Assembly (NCBI RefSeq): GCF_009755815.1 | Contig: NZ_WRPK01000023.1 | Coordinates: 1-39,244 of the forward strand | Origin: Flavisphingomonas formosensis | Lineage (GTDB): Bacteria > Pseudomonadota > Alphaproteobacteria > Sphingomonadales > Sphingomonadaceae | Direction: 5' to 3' | Length of the DNA stretch: 39,244 nt | Shown here: positions 24,993 to 34,200 of the stretch, piece after piece | Layout of the letters: every line of letters starts with the position of its first letter | Position numbering within the stretch: position 1 is the first letter of the stretch | Notes under the pieces: generated by a model | What the model saw: the letters and a program-made list of their open reading frames with translations, nothing else | The model's database searches: none | What the model was told of the DNA's origin: nothing | Made by a program: the position numbers and the translations under genes

Positions 24993-25655
24993 ATGCCCGC
25001 TAACATTGTCCGCCATGCGGTCATCTTGACACACCCTAATCCGCGCAGTTTCAACTCGGCGATTGCGGAGACCTATTGTGAAACGGTGCGTGAATGCGGC
25101 CAGTCCGTTGTCCTACGCGATCTTTATCGCATCGGATTCGATCCCGCCTTGAAGGCAGACGAACAGCCCGGACCCATGTTCGCGATGTCGGCCGATGTTC
25201 GTGTGGAATGGGACGCGGTCAAGGGAAGCGACATGTTCACGCTGATCTTCCCCATCTGGTTCGGATTGCCACCCGCGATGATGAAGGGGTATGTCGACCG
25301 TGTCGTCGGCGCCGGCGTCACGCCGCGGCAGATACAGGAGAGAGACGGCTGTGGGCTGCTGCGTGGAAGCAACCTGCTCAGCATCTCGACCTCCGGCGCC
25401 CCCGAAGCCTGGCTCGACGAACAGGGCCAGCAGGAAGCCCTGCGCGACGTGGCGAGTCGCTATCTGTTTCGCGCATTCGCGATGAAAACCGCATCCACCC
25501 TCCACTTTGGGGGCATTGTGCAGGATCTACCGAAAAGAGTCGTTGACGAGCATCTCCATACGGTCCGCGAACGAACCAGAAAATTATGTGCGCGCTTGGC
25601 AGTGGAAAAACGGGACCGCGCTCTTCCGCCAAAGATATCCTGCTCGGAGCACTGA
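24993..25655 (+). CDS. Flavodoxin-fold NAD(P)H:quinone oxidoreductase
   Basis: The 220-residue cytosolic protein has the flavodoxin_2 pattern of the MdaB/KefF/NQO1 family: THPNPRSFNSAIAETY (FMN/FAD phosphate loop), FPIWFGLPPAMMKGYVDRV (isoalloxazine contact) and LSISTSGAPEAWL. It would reduce quinones by two electrons, protecting against redox cycling. GGAGG at 24983-24987 sets the ATG at 24993; a longer reading overlaps the divergent transpeptidase promoter. A hairpin terminator lies right behind it. It is divergent from the L,D-transpeptidase. Confidence 0.9.
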   Translation: MPANIVRHAVILTHPNPRSFNSAIAETYCETVRECGQSVVLRDLYRIGFDPALKADEQPGPMFAMSADVRVEWDAVKGSDMFTLIFPIWFGLPPAMMKGYVDRVVGAGVTPRQIQERDGCGLLRGSNLLSISTSGAPEAWLDEQGQQEALRDVASRYLFRAFAMKTASTLHFGGIVQDLPKRVVDEHLHTVRERTRKLCARLAVEKRDRALPPKISCSEH

Positions 25656-25677
25656 TCGAGAGGCGATCCTCTCGGTC
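25654..25677 (+). terminator. Terminator hairpin behind the quinone reductase gene
   Basis: GATCGAGAGG and CCTCTCGGTC form a 10-bp stem (one G-U pair) with loop CGAT, directly at the stop codon, followed by ATTCCTT. Confidence 0.65.
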
Positions 25678-26180
25678 ATTCCTTCCGCAGCTCCGCACGA
25701 TCGCTCAAGCTCCCCATCTCTCCCGGATCGCCTCGCCACCCCGCTCCAACTCGAAGGCGCCGGGATCGATCAATCCGATGCCATCCGCGAGCCGCGATGA
25801 TTTGATAAGTTCGACACGCTTAAATTTTGTCAATACGGGCTACCGGTCGATAGGATAGTTCGTCTACCCAGCAAGGTCCTTCGGGTCGCACCTGGTCCTC
25901 GCACCAGATGCCGGGCATCCAACCAACCTTGGGGGAGCCCCGTATTTCCGCCTAGTGGCCATCCGCTCGCCGAAGGCGTGCATGTTCGCGTGGCAAGTCG
26001 TCTTCGAGGCACGGCTGCATCCGGGCTCGCAACCTCGCCTGCGCGCAGGACGACGGCAATTCTCAAAAGGGCAGCGGATCAGCCCCGCGTCCAGTGCTCA
26101 ACAAATGTCAATACGCGCATCTGGCTGCGCCCTAGACCTGTCAGTCTGCCTGGATCAGAAGCGGATGAGGTGCTGGCCGG
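25678..26180. other. Gene-poor stretch after the quinone reductase
   Basis: About 500 bases with only short, compositionally random frames. Nothing recognisable was seen on either strand. Confidence 0.45.
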
Positions 26181-26348
26181 ATGGGTCGAAAAACACTACG
26201 AACCGCTGTTCCAGTCTTCATGCTTGGCGGCGCGATCGGGCAATATGTGCAATTGCTCGATTCGCCTTCTCTGAAGGGTGCGGCAATAGCGATCACCCTA
26301 TTATCATTTTCCATCATTTGCGGAGTTCGGATCGGATTACGGAGGTGA
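26181..26348 (+). CDS. Possible small two-helix membrane protein (55 residues)
   Basis: An ATG frame of 55 residues begins MGRKTLRTAVPVFMLGGAIG and has a second hydrophobic helix, KGAAIAITLLSFSIICGVRIG, ending RIGLRR. The positively charged ends and two clean hydrophobic helices with a short polar link (QLLDSPSLKG) are typical of a small inner-membrane protein. GAGGT at 26167-26171 lies nine bases upstream. It sits alone in an otherwise gene-poor interval. I recognise no family; it could also be chance, since a longer frame covers it on the other strand. Confidence 0.42.
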   Translation: MGRKTLRTAVPVFMLGGAIGQYVQLLDSPSLKGAAIAITLLSFSIICGVRIGLRR

Positions 26349-26524
26349 TGCCTGACATATTGTTGCGAGCCGGCAATGGCCTCCGGTCGACCGGCAATGT
26401 GGTCGCCTGATTTCCCCTCATTGAAGGCAACCGCCGGCACGCGCACTTTCTCAGCCTCCGCAACGGAAGGAGGGACCGCGCAACAGCCTTATATCTATGT
26501 CAGATTGACATTTAAACGCCTAAC

Positions 26525-26565
26525 CCGTCAGGATCCGTCAGAATCTGATCCCGATATCCTGACGG
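26525..26565 (-). terminator. Inverted repeat at the end of the DUF6894 gene
   Basis: CCGTCAGGAT (26525-26534) and ATCCTGACGG (26556-26565) form a perfect 10-bp stem overlapping the last codons and stop (26528) of the gene. A third CTGACGG copy lies inside the loop. On the minus strand an AT-rich stretch follows. Confidence 0.45.
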
Positions 26566-26785
26566 CGCGCGAAAACGGAATACTGCATATTAGCACTTCA
26601 TTTTCGTCATAAACCTCTATCTTCTGATCTAAATCTACAAATCCTTCAAGCACATCTGCAGATATTATTGCACGCGCTTCTCTTATTGCTTCGTCATTAA
26701 TCTGCGATCTTACAGAGTATTCCTTGCCATCCGGATCGAGAACCAGATCATGCGTGTTCCGAAGATGAAAATAATATCGCGGCAT
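26528..26785 (-). CDS. DUF6894 family small protein
   Basis: The 85-residue protein starts MPRYYFHLRN and has DPDGKEY, DEAIREARAII and a C-terminal strand pair EVYDENEVLICSIPFSRAV, the layout of the DUF6894 family common in Sphingomonadales and Rhizobiales. Function is unknown; members are often found beside stress genes. The ATG at 26785 has GGAG upstream; a longer in-frame ATG does not. It is divergent from the Crp-type regulator. Confidence 0.85.
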   Translation of the reverse strand: MPRYYFHLRNTHDLVLDPDGKEYSVRSQINDEAIREARAIISADVLEGFVDLDQKIEVYDENEVLICSIPFSRAVRISGSDSDGS

Positions 26786-26859
26786 GCTGCGTCTCCGTCC
26801 GTTCGGATCCGACTCGATAGGAGTACGTATCATAACTTATATCAACCATCATGTGATTA

Positions 26860-27687
26860 ATGACTATAACGCCGGGCGTTCATATACCCTGTTACGAGAC
26901 CGTACCATGTGAGGGGTGGCATGCTCAGCTTATGAACGGTTCAGAAGGTAAAAGTCGGCAGCTGGCTTCGTTCGTGGAGCGATTGCGCCTACACACAGCA
27001 CTACCCGACGCAGAAGCGGAAGCGTTGATCACGCTGCCCTTCAGGCTGCTGACTCGCGATCGCCATTCTTATCTGATGCGGCAAGGCGACGAACTGCGTC
27101 ATTGCACTATCCTTCTCTCCGGCTTCGTCGAACGCCACCGCATCGGCCTCAACGGCCGCAAGCAAATACTTTGCTTTTATTTTCCAGGAGATCCTCTCAA
27201 TCTCGAAAATCTCTACACGATGCGCTCCGATGACGCTTTGCAGGCACTTAAATTGTCCGAAGTGGCCATAATCCAGTGCGATGACCTCCTAAGTCTGATG
27301 CAAGATCGCCCCGCGATCATGAAAGCGATCGTGCGATCCCTGCTCATAGACGCGTCGATCTCCCGAGAGTGGATCTTCAATGTCGGCCAGCGCAGCGCAA
27401 AAACGCGCATTGCGCATCTGATCTGCGAACTCGGATTTCGAAAGACACTCCAGCCGCACCATTCGGGCGGCGTGACACTGCCCCTTACCCAGGTGCAAAT
27501 CGCGGAAGCGACCGGACTCACATCAGTCCATGTCAACAGAACGCTAAAAGAGCTACAGTCAGAGAAAATATTATCCTATAAATCGGGAGTTTTTACTGTA
27601 TATGATATCGACGCACTCGCAGAGTTGGCGGATTTTAGCCCGAGCTATTTCCATTGGTTCCGCCATAACGGCGATGGCGTGGTATAA
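26860..27687 (+). CDS. Crp/Fnr-family transcriptional regulator
   Basis: The product (275 residues from the ATG at 26860, 251 from the ATG at 26932) has an N-terminal cyclic-nucleotide-binding-type beta roll (HSYLMRQGDELRHCTILLSGFVERHRI, FYFPGDPLNLENLY). A dimer helix is followed by a Crp-type winged helix with LTQVQIAEATGLTSVHVNRTLKELQ. No N-terminal CxxC iron-sulfur cluster is present, so it is not a true Fnr; it resembles FixK-like and other sphingomonad Crp proteins. Neither start has a well-placed ribosome site. Its targets are unknown but may include the surrounding stress genes. Confidence 0.87.
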   Translation: MTITPGVHIPCYETVPCEGWHAQLMNGSEGKSRQLASFVERLRLHTALPDAEAEALITLPFRLLTRDRHSYLMRQGDELRHCTILLSGFVERHRIGLNGRKQILCFYFPGDPLNLENLYTMRSDDALQALKLSEVAIIQCDDLLSLMQDRPAIMKAIVRSLLIDASISREWIFNVGQRSAKTRIAHLICELGFRKTLQPHHSGGVTLPLTQVQIAEATGLTSVHVNRTLKELQSEKILSYKSGVFTVYDIDALAELADFSPSYFHWFRHNGDGVV

Positions 27688-27885
27688 TCGCGAATTCGAT
27701 CGCGGCGGAGACATTGGTCGCGACGCCTGGAAACACGTACCCGTTGACCATATTCGGGTGTAAATCGCTTCATAGATTCCTGATACAGCCAGATCCAATC
27801 TTAATAGGAAATATACGTATCGCATTCCGGGCATCGGAGTTGTTGAACTTGTCGCCTGCGAACTCTCCATCGGGTAAAGTGCGGC

Positions 27886-28368
27886 ATGAGGCAAGTTCGA
27901 ACGCTGCTGTCATCGGCAAGCGCGCGCGGGAAATCCAGGAAGACAGACGACAACTACGCGCCTGCCGAGCGTCGTTCGAAATGGTCGATTTGGATCATCA
28001 CATTGATCGTTGCAATCGCCGTGATCGGGGCGACCCATGCCGCGCATGTTGATCAACCTCTAACTGCAATTATCGCCGGGCGCACCCCTGGACAGGCGGC
28101 CGATTGCCTACGGCTCAAGAACATACGCTCCTACCGGATGATCAAAGGGTCGGCCATCGTGTATGAGGGGCTGGATGGCTACATCTATGTGAATAAGCCA
28201 CTCTCGGGAGCCGGTCTCCTGCGCGAAGGACTGATGATAATCACGGATTCGCGCAGCGGCCAATTGTGCGAATTCGACAGTGTACGCCTGACAGACATAA
28301 GCACGGGTTCGAACGCAGGAGCGCTGGTACTCGGAAAATTTCTACCTTATGCGAATATCACAAAATAG
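27886..28368 (+). CDS. Membrane-anchored protein of unknown function
   Basis: The 160-residue product has a polar N-terminus, one transmembrane helix (about 33-50, WSIWIITLIVAIAVIGA) and a C-terminal domain with CLRLKNIRS, YIYVNKPLSG and GQLCEFDSVRL. Two cysteines about 70 residues apart could form a disulfide in the periplasm. Similar short proteins with this cysteine and YVN pattern are common in sphingomonads without known function. Start choice is uncertain, since no clear ribosome site precedes the ATG. Confidence 0.65.
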   Translation: MRQVRTLLSSASARGKSRKTDDNYAPAERRSKWSIWIITLIVAIAVIGATHAAHVDQPLTAIIAGRTPGQAADCLRLKNIRSYRMIKGSAIVYEGLDGYIYVNKPLSGAGLLREGLMIITDSRSGQLCEFDSVRLTDISTGSNAGALVLGKFLPYANITK

Positions 28369-29033
28369 TTTCGTAGGTCTGCCTAAGAGAATACGCCGCC
28401 ATCGGTCAAGATCAGGTCTCAAAGTTCTGGCAGATGAGCTCATGCGGCCAATGACCGCTATTGACCAACGCTTATCATTCACCTCAAAGGCTTGAATCCC
28501 GCTGACGCAAGCCTGGCTGCTGCTGGAACATTCGACGAGTGGCAGCCACACATGCCGCTTCAGCGCTTCGACGTCAGACACGCAATTGCCAGCCCGCGTG
28601 TGCGCAATGAACAAACTGATATATTACAGTTCGCAAACGAACAATCTGCCACGTGTGTCAACGGCCACCGAAGCTTCCACAGATGTGGGCGTTAAAATTC
28701 ACTATACGGTCGCTTTGATGTGGTGGGCGATCAGCCGTACCCGCCTTCGTTCGGCGGTCGACCGCGGGGTCTCGACGGCGGATTGAATGTGGCGCCTTGC
28801 GTACATTTGCAGCACGATACTTAAGCATATATCCGTATGGAAGCACTCTCTCTCCGCGTTCATCAATTCCCTACCGGGAGCGATATGATCGCTGGTGAGT
28901 CCCAGGGGCTCGGACCGACTTGTACGGGCGGTTTTCATATCTGCCGTTCGGTATTCATTGCGGAAAGCGATGCGGCATCGATGCCGATGCTGTTCGTACA
29001 GATGTGGTTTGTCTTCCGAAAAGGAGATCTCAA
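28369..29033. other. Gene-poor stretch before the BON gene
   Basis: About 660 bases carrying only short overlapping frames on both strands. No family match, RNA gene or strong repeat was seen. The last part must hold the BON gene promoter, which I could not identify. Confidence 0.4.
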
Positions 29034-29687
29034 GTGACAAAGAGCGACAACGAAATCCAGCGCGATGTGATGGCCGAACTCGAATGGGAACCGCGCGTCA
29101 GCCCCGCTGACATTGGCGTTGCCGTCAATGACGGCGTTGTCACCTTATCAGGCTATGTTAAAACCTATCCTGAGAAGATTGCGGCTGAAAAGGCCGCACG
29201 CCGCGTGATCGGCGTGCGCGCCCTGGCGGAAGAAATCAAGGTGCGCTTCCCGTCCGATCCCAAGACCGCCGATCACGAGATTGCCAAACGCATTCTCGAT
29301 ATCTTCGCCTGGGATGTGACGATTCCGGACAAGGCGATCAACGTGAAAGTGGAGAAAGGCTGGGTGACGCTCAGCGGCACCGTCGACTGGTATTATCAGA
29401 GCGAAGGCGCCCGCAAAGCAGCGGGAAAGGTAACCGGGGTCATCGGCGTCAGCAACCTCATTACGGTGAATAAATTGCCGCATGCCTCCGATATCAAGGA
29501 GCGCATCATGGCCGCCTTCAAACGTCAGGCCGATCTCGACGCGACGACAGTGACGGTCGAGACGGATGGAGCCACCGTGAAACTTGGCGGCAAGGTCAAG
29601 GCCTGGATGGAACGCGGGATCGCGGAACGCGCGGCCTGGGCCGCGCCCGGCGTGACGAAAGTCGAAGACAATATCATGATCAGTTAA
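29034..29687 (+). CDS. Protein with three BON domains
   Basis: The 217-residue product consists of three BON modules at about residues 8-70, 80-145 and 150-216. Each has the pattern of a helix, then a strand with VTLSG or VKLGG, then helix and VxxVxNxI (GVVTLSGYV, GWVTLSGTV, ATVKLGGKV). The family is thought to bind membranes or phospholipid, and OsmY-type members respond to osmotic stress. There is no signal peptide, so it is probably cytosolic. The start is a GTG at 29034, set by AAGGAG at 29021-29026. Confidence 0.92.
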   Translation: MTKSDNEIQRDVMAELEWEPRVSPADIGVAVNDGVVTLSGYVKTYPEKIAAEKAARRVIGVRALAEEIKVRFPSDPKTADHEIAKRILDIFAWDVTIPDKAINVKVEKGWVTLSGTVDWYYQSEGARKAAGKVTGVIGVSNLITVNKLPHASDIKERIMAAFKRQADLDATTVTVETDGATVKLGGKVKAWMERGIAERAAWAAPGVTKVEDNIMIS

Positions 29688-29724
29688 TCGGTGCTCAACC
29701 AACGCTTATCCCGACGATCGGCCA

Positions 29725-29749
29725 CCGCCTCGCCACCATGGCGAGGCGG
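29725..29749 (+). terminator. Terminator hairpin behind the BON gene
   Basis: CCGCCTCGCC (29725-29734) and GGCGAGGCGG (29740-29749) form a perfect 10-bp stem with a 5-base loop, 38 bases after the stop. Confidence 0.7.
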
Positions 29750-29806
29750 CATGCGCTTTCGGAAAGCTTTCCGAACGAGAAACCATCGCGTGGTGCCTGA
29801 GACGGG

Positions 29807-29977
29807 CTAAGATGCTTGACGATGGGCGTTATCCAGGCATGAAAGATCAAGCGCATTCAGTTTCTCTCTTTCACGCGCGAGCAAATCGGAAACAATCTGT
29901 CGCTGTCGTGAATCCAATTCGCCGGCGAGCAGCGCCTGGAAGCGCGCGATATTCTGGTTCGCTACAAATCGCTCCAT
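29807..29977 (-). CDS. Small conserved-type protein (56 residues), function unknown
   Basis: The short product MERFVANQNIARFQALLAGE is followed by a helical, charged tail (RQRQIVSDLLAREREKLNAL). Such short proteins with the same MERFVxRQNI-type start recur in alphaproteobacteria, often in stress loci, with no known role. GGAGG lies five bases before the ATG at 29977, which supports real translation. The product is predicted helical and soluble. Confidence 0.7.
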   Translation of the reverse strand: MERFVANQNIARFQALLAGELDSRQRQIVSDLLAREREKLNALDLSCLDNAHRQAS

Positions 29978-30097
29978 GGAAGCCTCCATCCATGCGCCAT
30001 GTGCACAGCCAAAGCTTTTGGAAATCCTAGCCTGCTCGCGATCGATGCAAATTGGGGCAGAATCCTAATGACGTTGCGGGAGGAATCCCGAGGCAGA

Positions 30098-30856
30098 TCA
30101 AGATTTCAGCCAGCCGTTGCGGAGCGCATATTGCAGGATTGCCGGTCGTCCATCGAGGTGCAGCCGCCTGACGGCCTGGGCTCGGTGAAACTCGACCGTC
30201 TTGACCCCAATGCCGAGGCGACGGGCGATTTCCTTGTTCGAATAACCCCACGCCACGAGCTTCAAGACGTCCGCTTCGCGTTGGGTCGGCATTGCCTGCG
30301 AGGCGAGCTGCTTTGGAGACGTCGGCGTTGATGCAGCGGAGGTGACGGCATTCACCGCAGCGACGTCAAATCCAAGCCCGTCCGCAGCATCGGTCATTTC
30401 GCCGAGCCGCGCAGCGATCAATGCATGGAGCTTATGCACCGCGCCATTGCCGTGATCGAGAGATTGTATGAACAGTAGCCCGCCACCTTGATTGGTAAGT
30501 GCAGCGAAAGGCAGCGCAGAAAATTGAACCAGCATCGGCTCACCTTGCGCTGGCCGCAATAGCGCAATGCATTCCCCAGGCACGGGCTGATCAATCAAGG
30601 CTTGCGCGTCCGGCCAATGTCCCCGTTCGAGGCGTATGCCATCGGCCGAATATAGCTCCCACCTGTCGAGCGCTGCCATATCCTGGGATGGTATCACCTC
30701 ACCTAAAATATGCCTCAAGCCGCCATGGTGCATGATTATCTGCCCCACAGCATCGAACAGAGCAAAGGCGATCGGCAGCAGATCGATCATTGCGTCGAAC
30801 ATCATCTGACGATGTTGAGGTGAGACCATTCCAGTAGTCCCCGCACCAGTCACCAT
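30098..30856 (-). CDS. LuxR-type HTH transcriptional regulator
   Basis: The 252-residue protein has an N-terminal sensor-like region (about 15-140, PAS-like: DLLPIAFALFDAVGQIIMHHG) and a C-terminal LuxR/FixJ winged HTH (about 190-250) with PTQREADVLKLVAWGYSNKEIARRLGIGVKTVEFHRA. It lacks an acyl-homoserine-lactone domain or receiver, so it is not classical quorum sensing; it may sense a small molecule or redox state. GGAG lies four bases before the ATG. It is downstream of the giant glucan synthase gene on the same strand, separated by 354 bases with two hairpins. Confidence 0.85.
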   Translation of the reverse strand: MVTGAGTTGMVSPQHRQMMFDAMIDLLPIAFALFDAVGQIIMHHGGLRHILGEVIPSQDMAALDRWELYSADGIRLERGHWPDAQALIDQPVPGECIALLRPAQGEPMLVQFSALPFAALTNQGGGLLFIQSLDHGNGAVHKLHALIAARLGEMTDAADGLGFDVAAVNAVTSAASTPTSPKQLASQAMPTQREADVLKLVAWGYSNKEIARRLGIGVKTVEFHRAQAVRRLHLDGRPAILQYALRNGWLKS

Positions 30857-31076
30857 CGAGCTCCGCTATCCCAGCTGCCATTCGGGTGCCACAGATCGTT
30901 GGAAACCGGGCATTCAGCACGCGATACGGCTTATGTCGTCATTCGTCCCCTTGCGGAAGTATAGGTGGATTTGCGGATGAGGTCACGCCCCTTAAGTATA
31001 TATCCTACATCGCTGCGCCCCGCCTCGTATTTCACGCTCAGGAACGTGGAATTTACCGTGGGCGCGAGTTTACATC

Positions 31077-31115
31077 CCGATCTTTCTAGATCGGAACTAC
31101 CGTATAACTACGGTA
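31077..31115. repeat. Two tandem perfect hairpins upstream of the LuxR-type gene
   Basis: CCGATC (31077-31082) pairs with GATCGG (31089-31094), and TACCGTA (31098-31104) pairs with TACGGTA (31109-31115). They lie in the AT-rich interval between the glucan synthase stop and the regulator start, and could be a terminator, an operator, or both. The rest of the 354-base interval shows no gene. Confidence 0.5.
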
Positions 31116-31210
31116 TCGTTACTTAAATTACATAGGGTGATTGGGGATTAGAAATTTATTCGGCGCCGGGCCGAAATCAGCCGGCTGGTTCAGCGTTCTG
31201 GGATAGCGCG

Positions 31211-34200
31211 TCAGGGTTGATGCGAATCGAGGACATAGACAACCTCGGACGTAGTGCCGGCAGCCGGAAAGCTGAGATTCCCATCGGGGAAGGGCTCGCC
31301 GTCGACGGTCGAGTGGGCAGCAGAATCGCCCTCCCCTTGCTGCCTTTTCAGCCGAATATGAAGCGTGCCGGCATTTTTTGCCTTCAAGACGATTCTGACC
31401 TCGCGCCAGGCGGAGGGAAGGCGGGGCGCAACATGGACTTTGCCGTCGATCAGACGCAGTCCGAGGATCTCCTCGACTGCCAGGCGCCAGGCCCAGCCTG
31501 CCGCGCCGGTATACCAGCTCCATCCGCCACGACCCGTCGCATCGGGAGCGGCGAGTATGTCGCCGGCGACTGCATAGGGTTCGACCCGATACAGTGTTGC
31601 CGCACTCGCCGACGCGGCATGGGAAATCGGGTTGATTCGGTCGAAGATCGTCTTCGCCATATCCCCATCACCCAAACGGGCCATCGCAATCCCGAGCCAG
31701 GCCGCGGCGTGGCTATATTGGCCGCCATTCTCGCGTACACCAGGCGGGTAGGCCTTGATATAGCCAGGATCGCGCGGTGTCCGGTCGAAGGGTGGATCAA
31801 GCAGGCGAACAAGCGCATCATCGGGCCGGACCAAATGATCGAGCGCGGACGCAACCGCAATACGGCTTCGATCGCGATCGGCCGCTCCCGAGAGGACCGC
31901 CCATGATTGGGCCAGGGAATCGATTCGGCATTCACTGTCGGACGCGGTGCCGAGAGCCCGTCCGTCGTCGTCGAACGCGCGAACGTACCAATTACCGTCC
32001 CAGGCGGAACGCTCGATTGCGGCAACCAACGCTGCCCGGCGGTCGGTCCAGCGCTCGGCCAGCTCAGGCCGCTCTGCTTGCCGGCACAGCTGGGCAAAGG
32101 CATCGATCACCACGATCAGGAACCAACCCAGCCAGACACTCTCCCCGCGCCCGCGCGCGCCGATCCGATCCATTCCATCGTTCCAATCGCCAGAACCGAT
32201 GAGCGGCAGGCCATGCGATCCAAGCCTGTGGCCACGGTCCAGCGCGCGCTCGCAATGGTCAAGCAGAGGAAGCGTATAGATTGTGCTAGGGAACCGCGCA
32301 TAGCGATCGCCTTCGCCATCCGCGAGCATCGGACCTTCGAGAAAGGGAACCTGCTCACGTAGAACGTCTCGATCGCCCGTTGCCTCGACATAGCGCGCTG
32401 TTGCGAAGGGCAACCAGAGCAGGTCGTCCGAGCAGCGCGTGCGAACCCCCCGATCGGAAGGCGGATGCCACCAGTGCAACACATCGCCCTGCTCAAACTG
32501 ATGCGCGGCAGATACAAGAATATGTCGCCGGGCCGCCTGAGGATCTGCATGGAGGATCGCGAGCACGTCCTGCAACTGGTCACGAAAACCGAACGCGCCC
32601 CCCGCCTGATAAAAGCCGGCGCGGGCGAGCAGGCGCGCGCTGATTGCCTGATAGGGAAGCCAGCGATTGACCATGAGATCGAATGCCTGATCGCCAGTCT
32701 CCACTCTGACCGCGTCCAGCCGTTCCTTCCAGGTGCCGTCGAGATCTGCCAAAGCCCGCTTCACCTCGTCGAGACTGCTCCAGCGCCGCACGAGGCGATG
32801 GACGTCCGCCCGTCCGCTTCCTTCCCCGAGGATGAACAAGATCTCGTTCTCCCCCTCGGGATCCACGTCGAGATGGAGCTGCAACGCGCCGCAACAATCG
32901 TGGCCGACTGAGAAGCCCCGGTTACCCAAGTCCCAGTTCAAGAGGCCGTCGGGGGCCGTACGCTCTCCGGATGAACCCAGAAAATCGGCAAGCGACGTCG
33001 TAATACTATGCGGCAAGTGGCTTGTCGCTAGGAATGCAACCCGATCGGCAAATTCCTCTTGCCAGGGATTTCGCGCGAGAATCGCGTGTATCTCGGCGTC
33101 ATAGGAAGAACTGCGCAATGGAGCAGCCTCACTGTGCATCGATCCGAGTAGCCATTCGACAAAATATGTGGCGGTGAGCCTGCGCGCCCGTGCATGAAGA
33201 TTCCGAACCTTGAGCTTGATGATCTTGACTGGATCATCGGTGGGCACGAATACGAGCAATTCCAATTGGAGGCCTTCGCAGGCGCTCTCCCACACGGTGA
33301 ATCCGGCGCCATGGCGTATCTGGCAGGCTGTGCCTTGGCCTCTCGGCAGGGGCGTCGGCGACCAGAGCCGCGCATTCTCCTCGTCTCGCAGATAAAGGCA
33401 TTCGCCTTGCGGATCCCTCACGGGATCGTTCGACCAGGGGGTCAGGCGATTCTCTCCCGCGTTGATCGCCCAGCTGAAGCCGAGACCGGATTCCGTCACG
33501 AGGGTACCGAAAGCCTCGTTGGCAAGAACGTTCGACCAGGGCATGGGTGTCGTCTCGCCAGGCGGCAGGTGAATGAGATAATCGCCCTGCCCAGGCTCGA
33601 AGCCGCCCCAACCATTGTCGAACAGCAGACCGTCCGACCTCCTCAGCGTGCCTTCGCCCGAAGATGGCGGTGTCGGCCCGACCGGCGCAAATGGCGGGCT
33701 TTGCGCAAGCTGCCTCATCTGCCGCGTAACCTGATCAATGAGCCGTCCACCTGCCTCGTCGAGAATGAGCGCCGCGGAGCGTTCAAGCAGCGCCGCACGG
33801 TCGGCGCCGGGCGCGTCGATCGCCACCACGAATATGCCGCCGGGCGATGAGAGACGATCGGCCACGCCTGCTTCCCGGAGGATCGCATGAATGCGTTCGC
33901 GACCGGCATCGACATAGCCGCCCTCACCGAGATGGGTGACGACCAGGTCGATCATCACGCCACGCAAGCGCCAAAGCTTCTGCGCCTTGAGCAGGAGGCG
34001 CAGAATATCGGTCTGCTCCGCCGTGCCTGCACGCAGCAGGAGGATAGGATGGTCGCCCGATATTCCCATCGCCCAAAGGTCAGTCCGGCGGTGGGCTGCG
34101 TCGGCGAAACTTCCCATTTCCCTTAGCCCGGGCCGCAGCAAGTGCGACAGTAAAAGTTGCGCTGTGGAAAGCTGATCCGGCGCAAGAGAGAGAGCGCTGC

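Noticed and set aside
25740-25748. CCCGCTCCA, identical to the tRNA-Gly 3' end, as a possible second attachment site
   Set aside because: Only 9 bases match and the T-loop part of the tRNA is absent; expected by chance in GC-rich DNA.
26860-27687. Crp-type regulator as an oxygen-sensing Fnr
   Set aside because: No N-terminal cysteine cluster is present for an iron-sulfur centre.
31093-31120. GGAAC...CGTT as an EcfG general stress promoter
   Set aside because: Spacing is 19 instead of 16-17 bases and no gene begins downstream on that strand.
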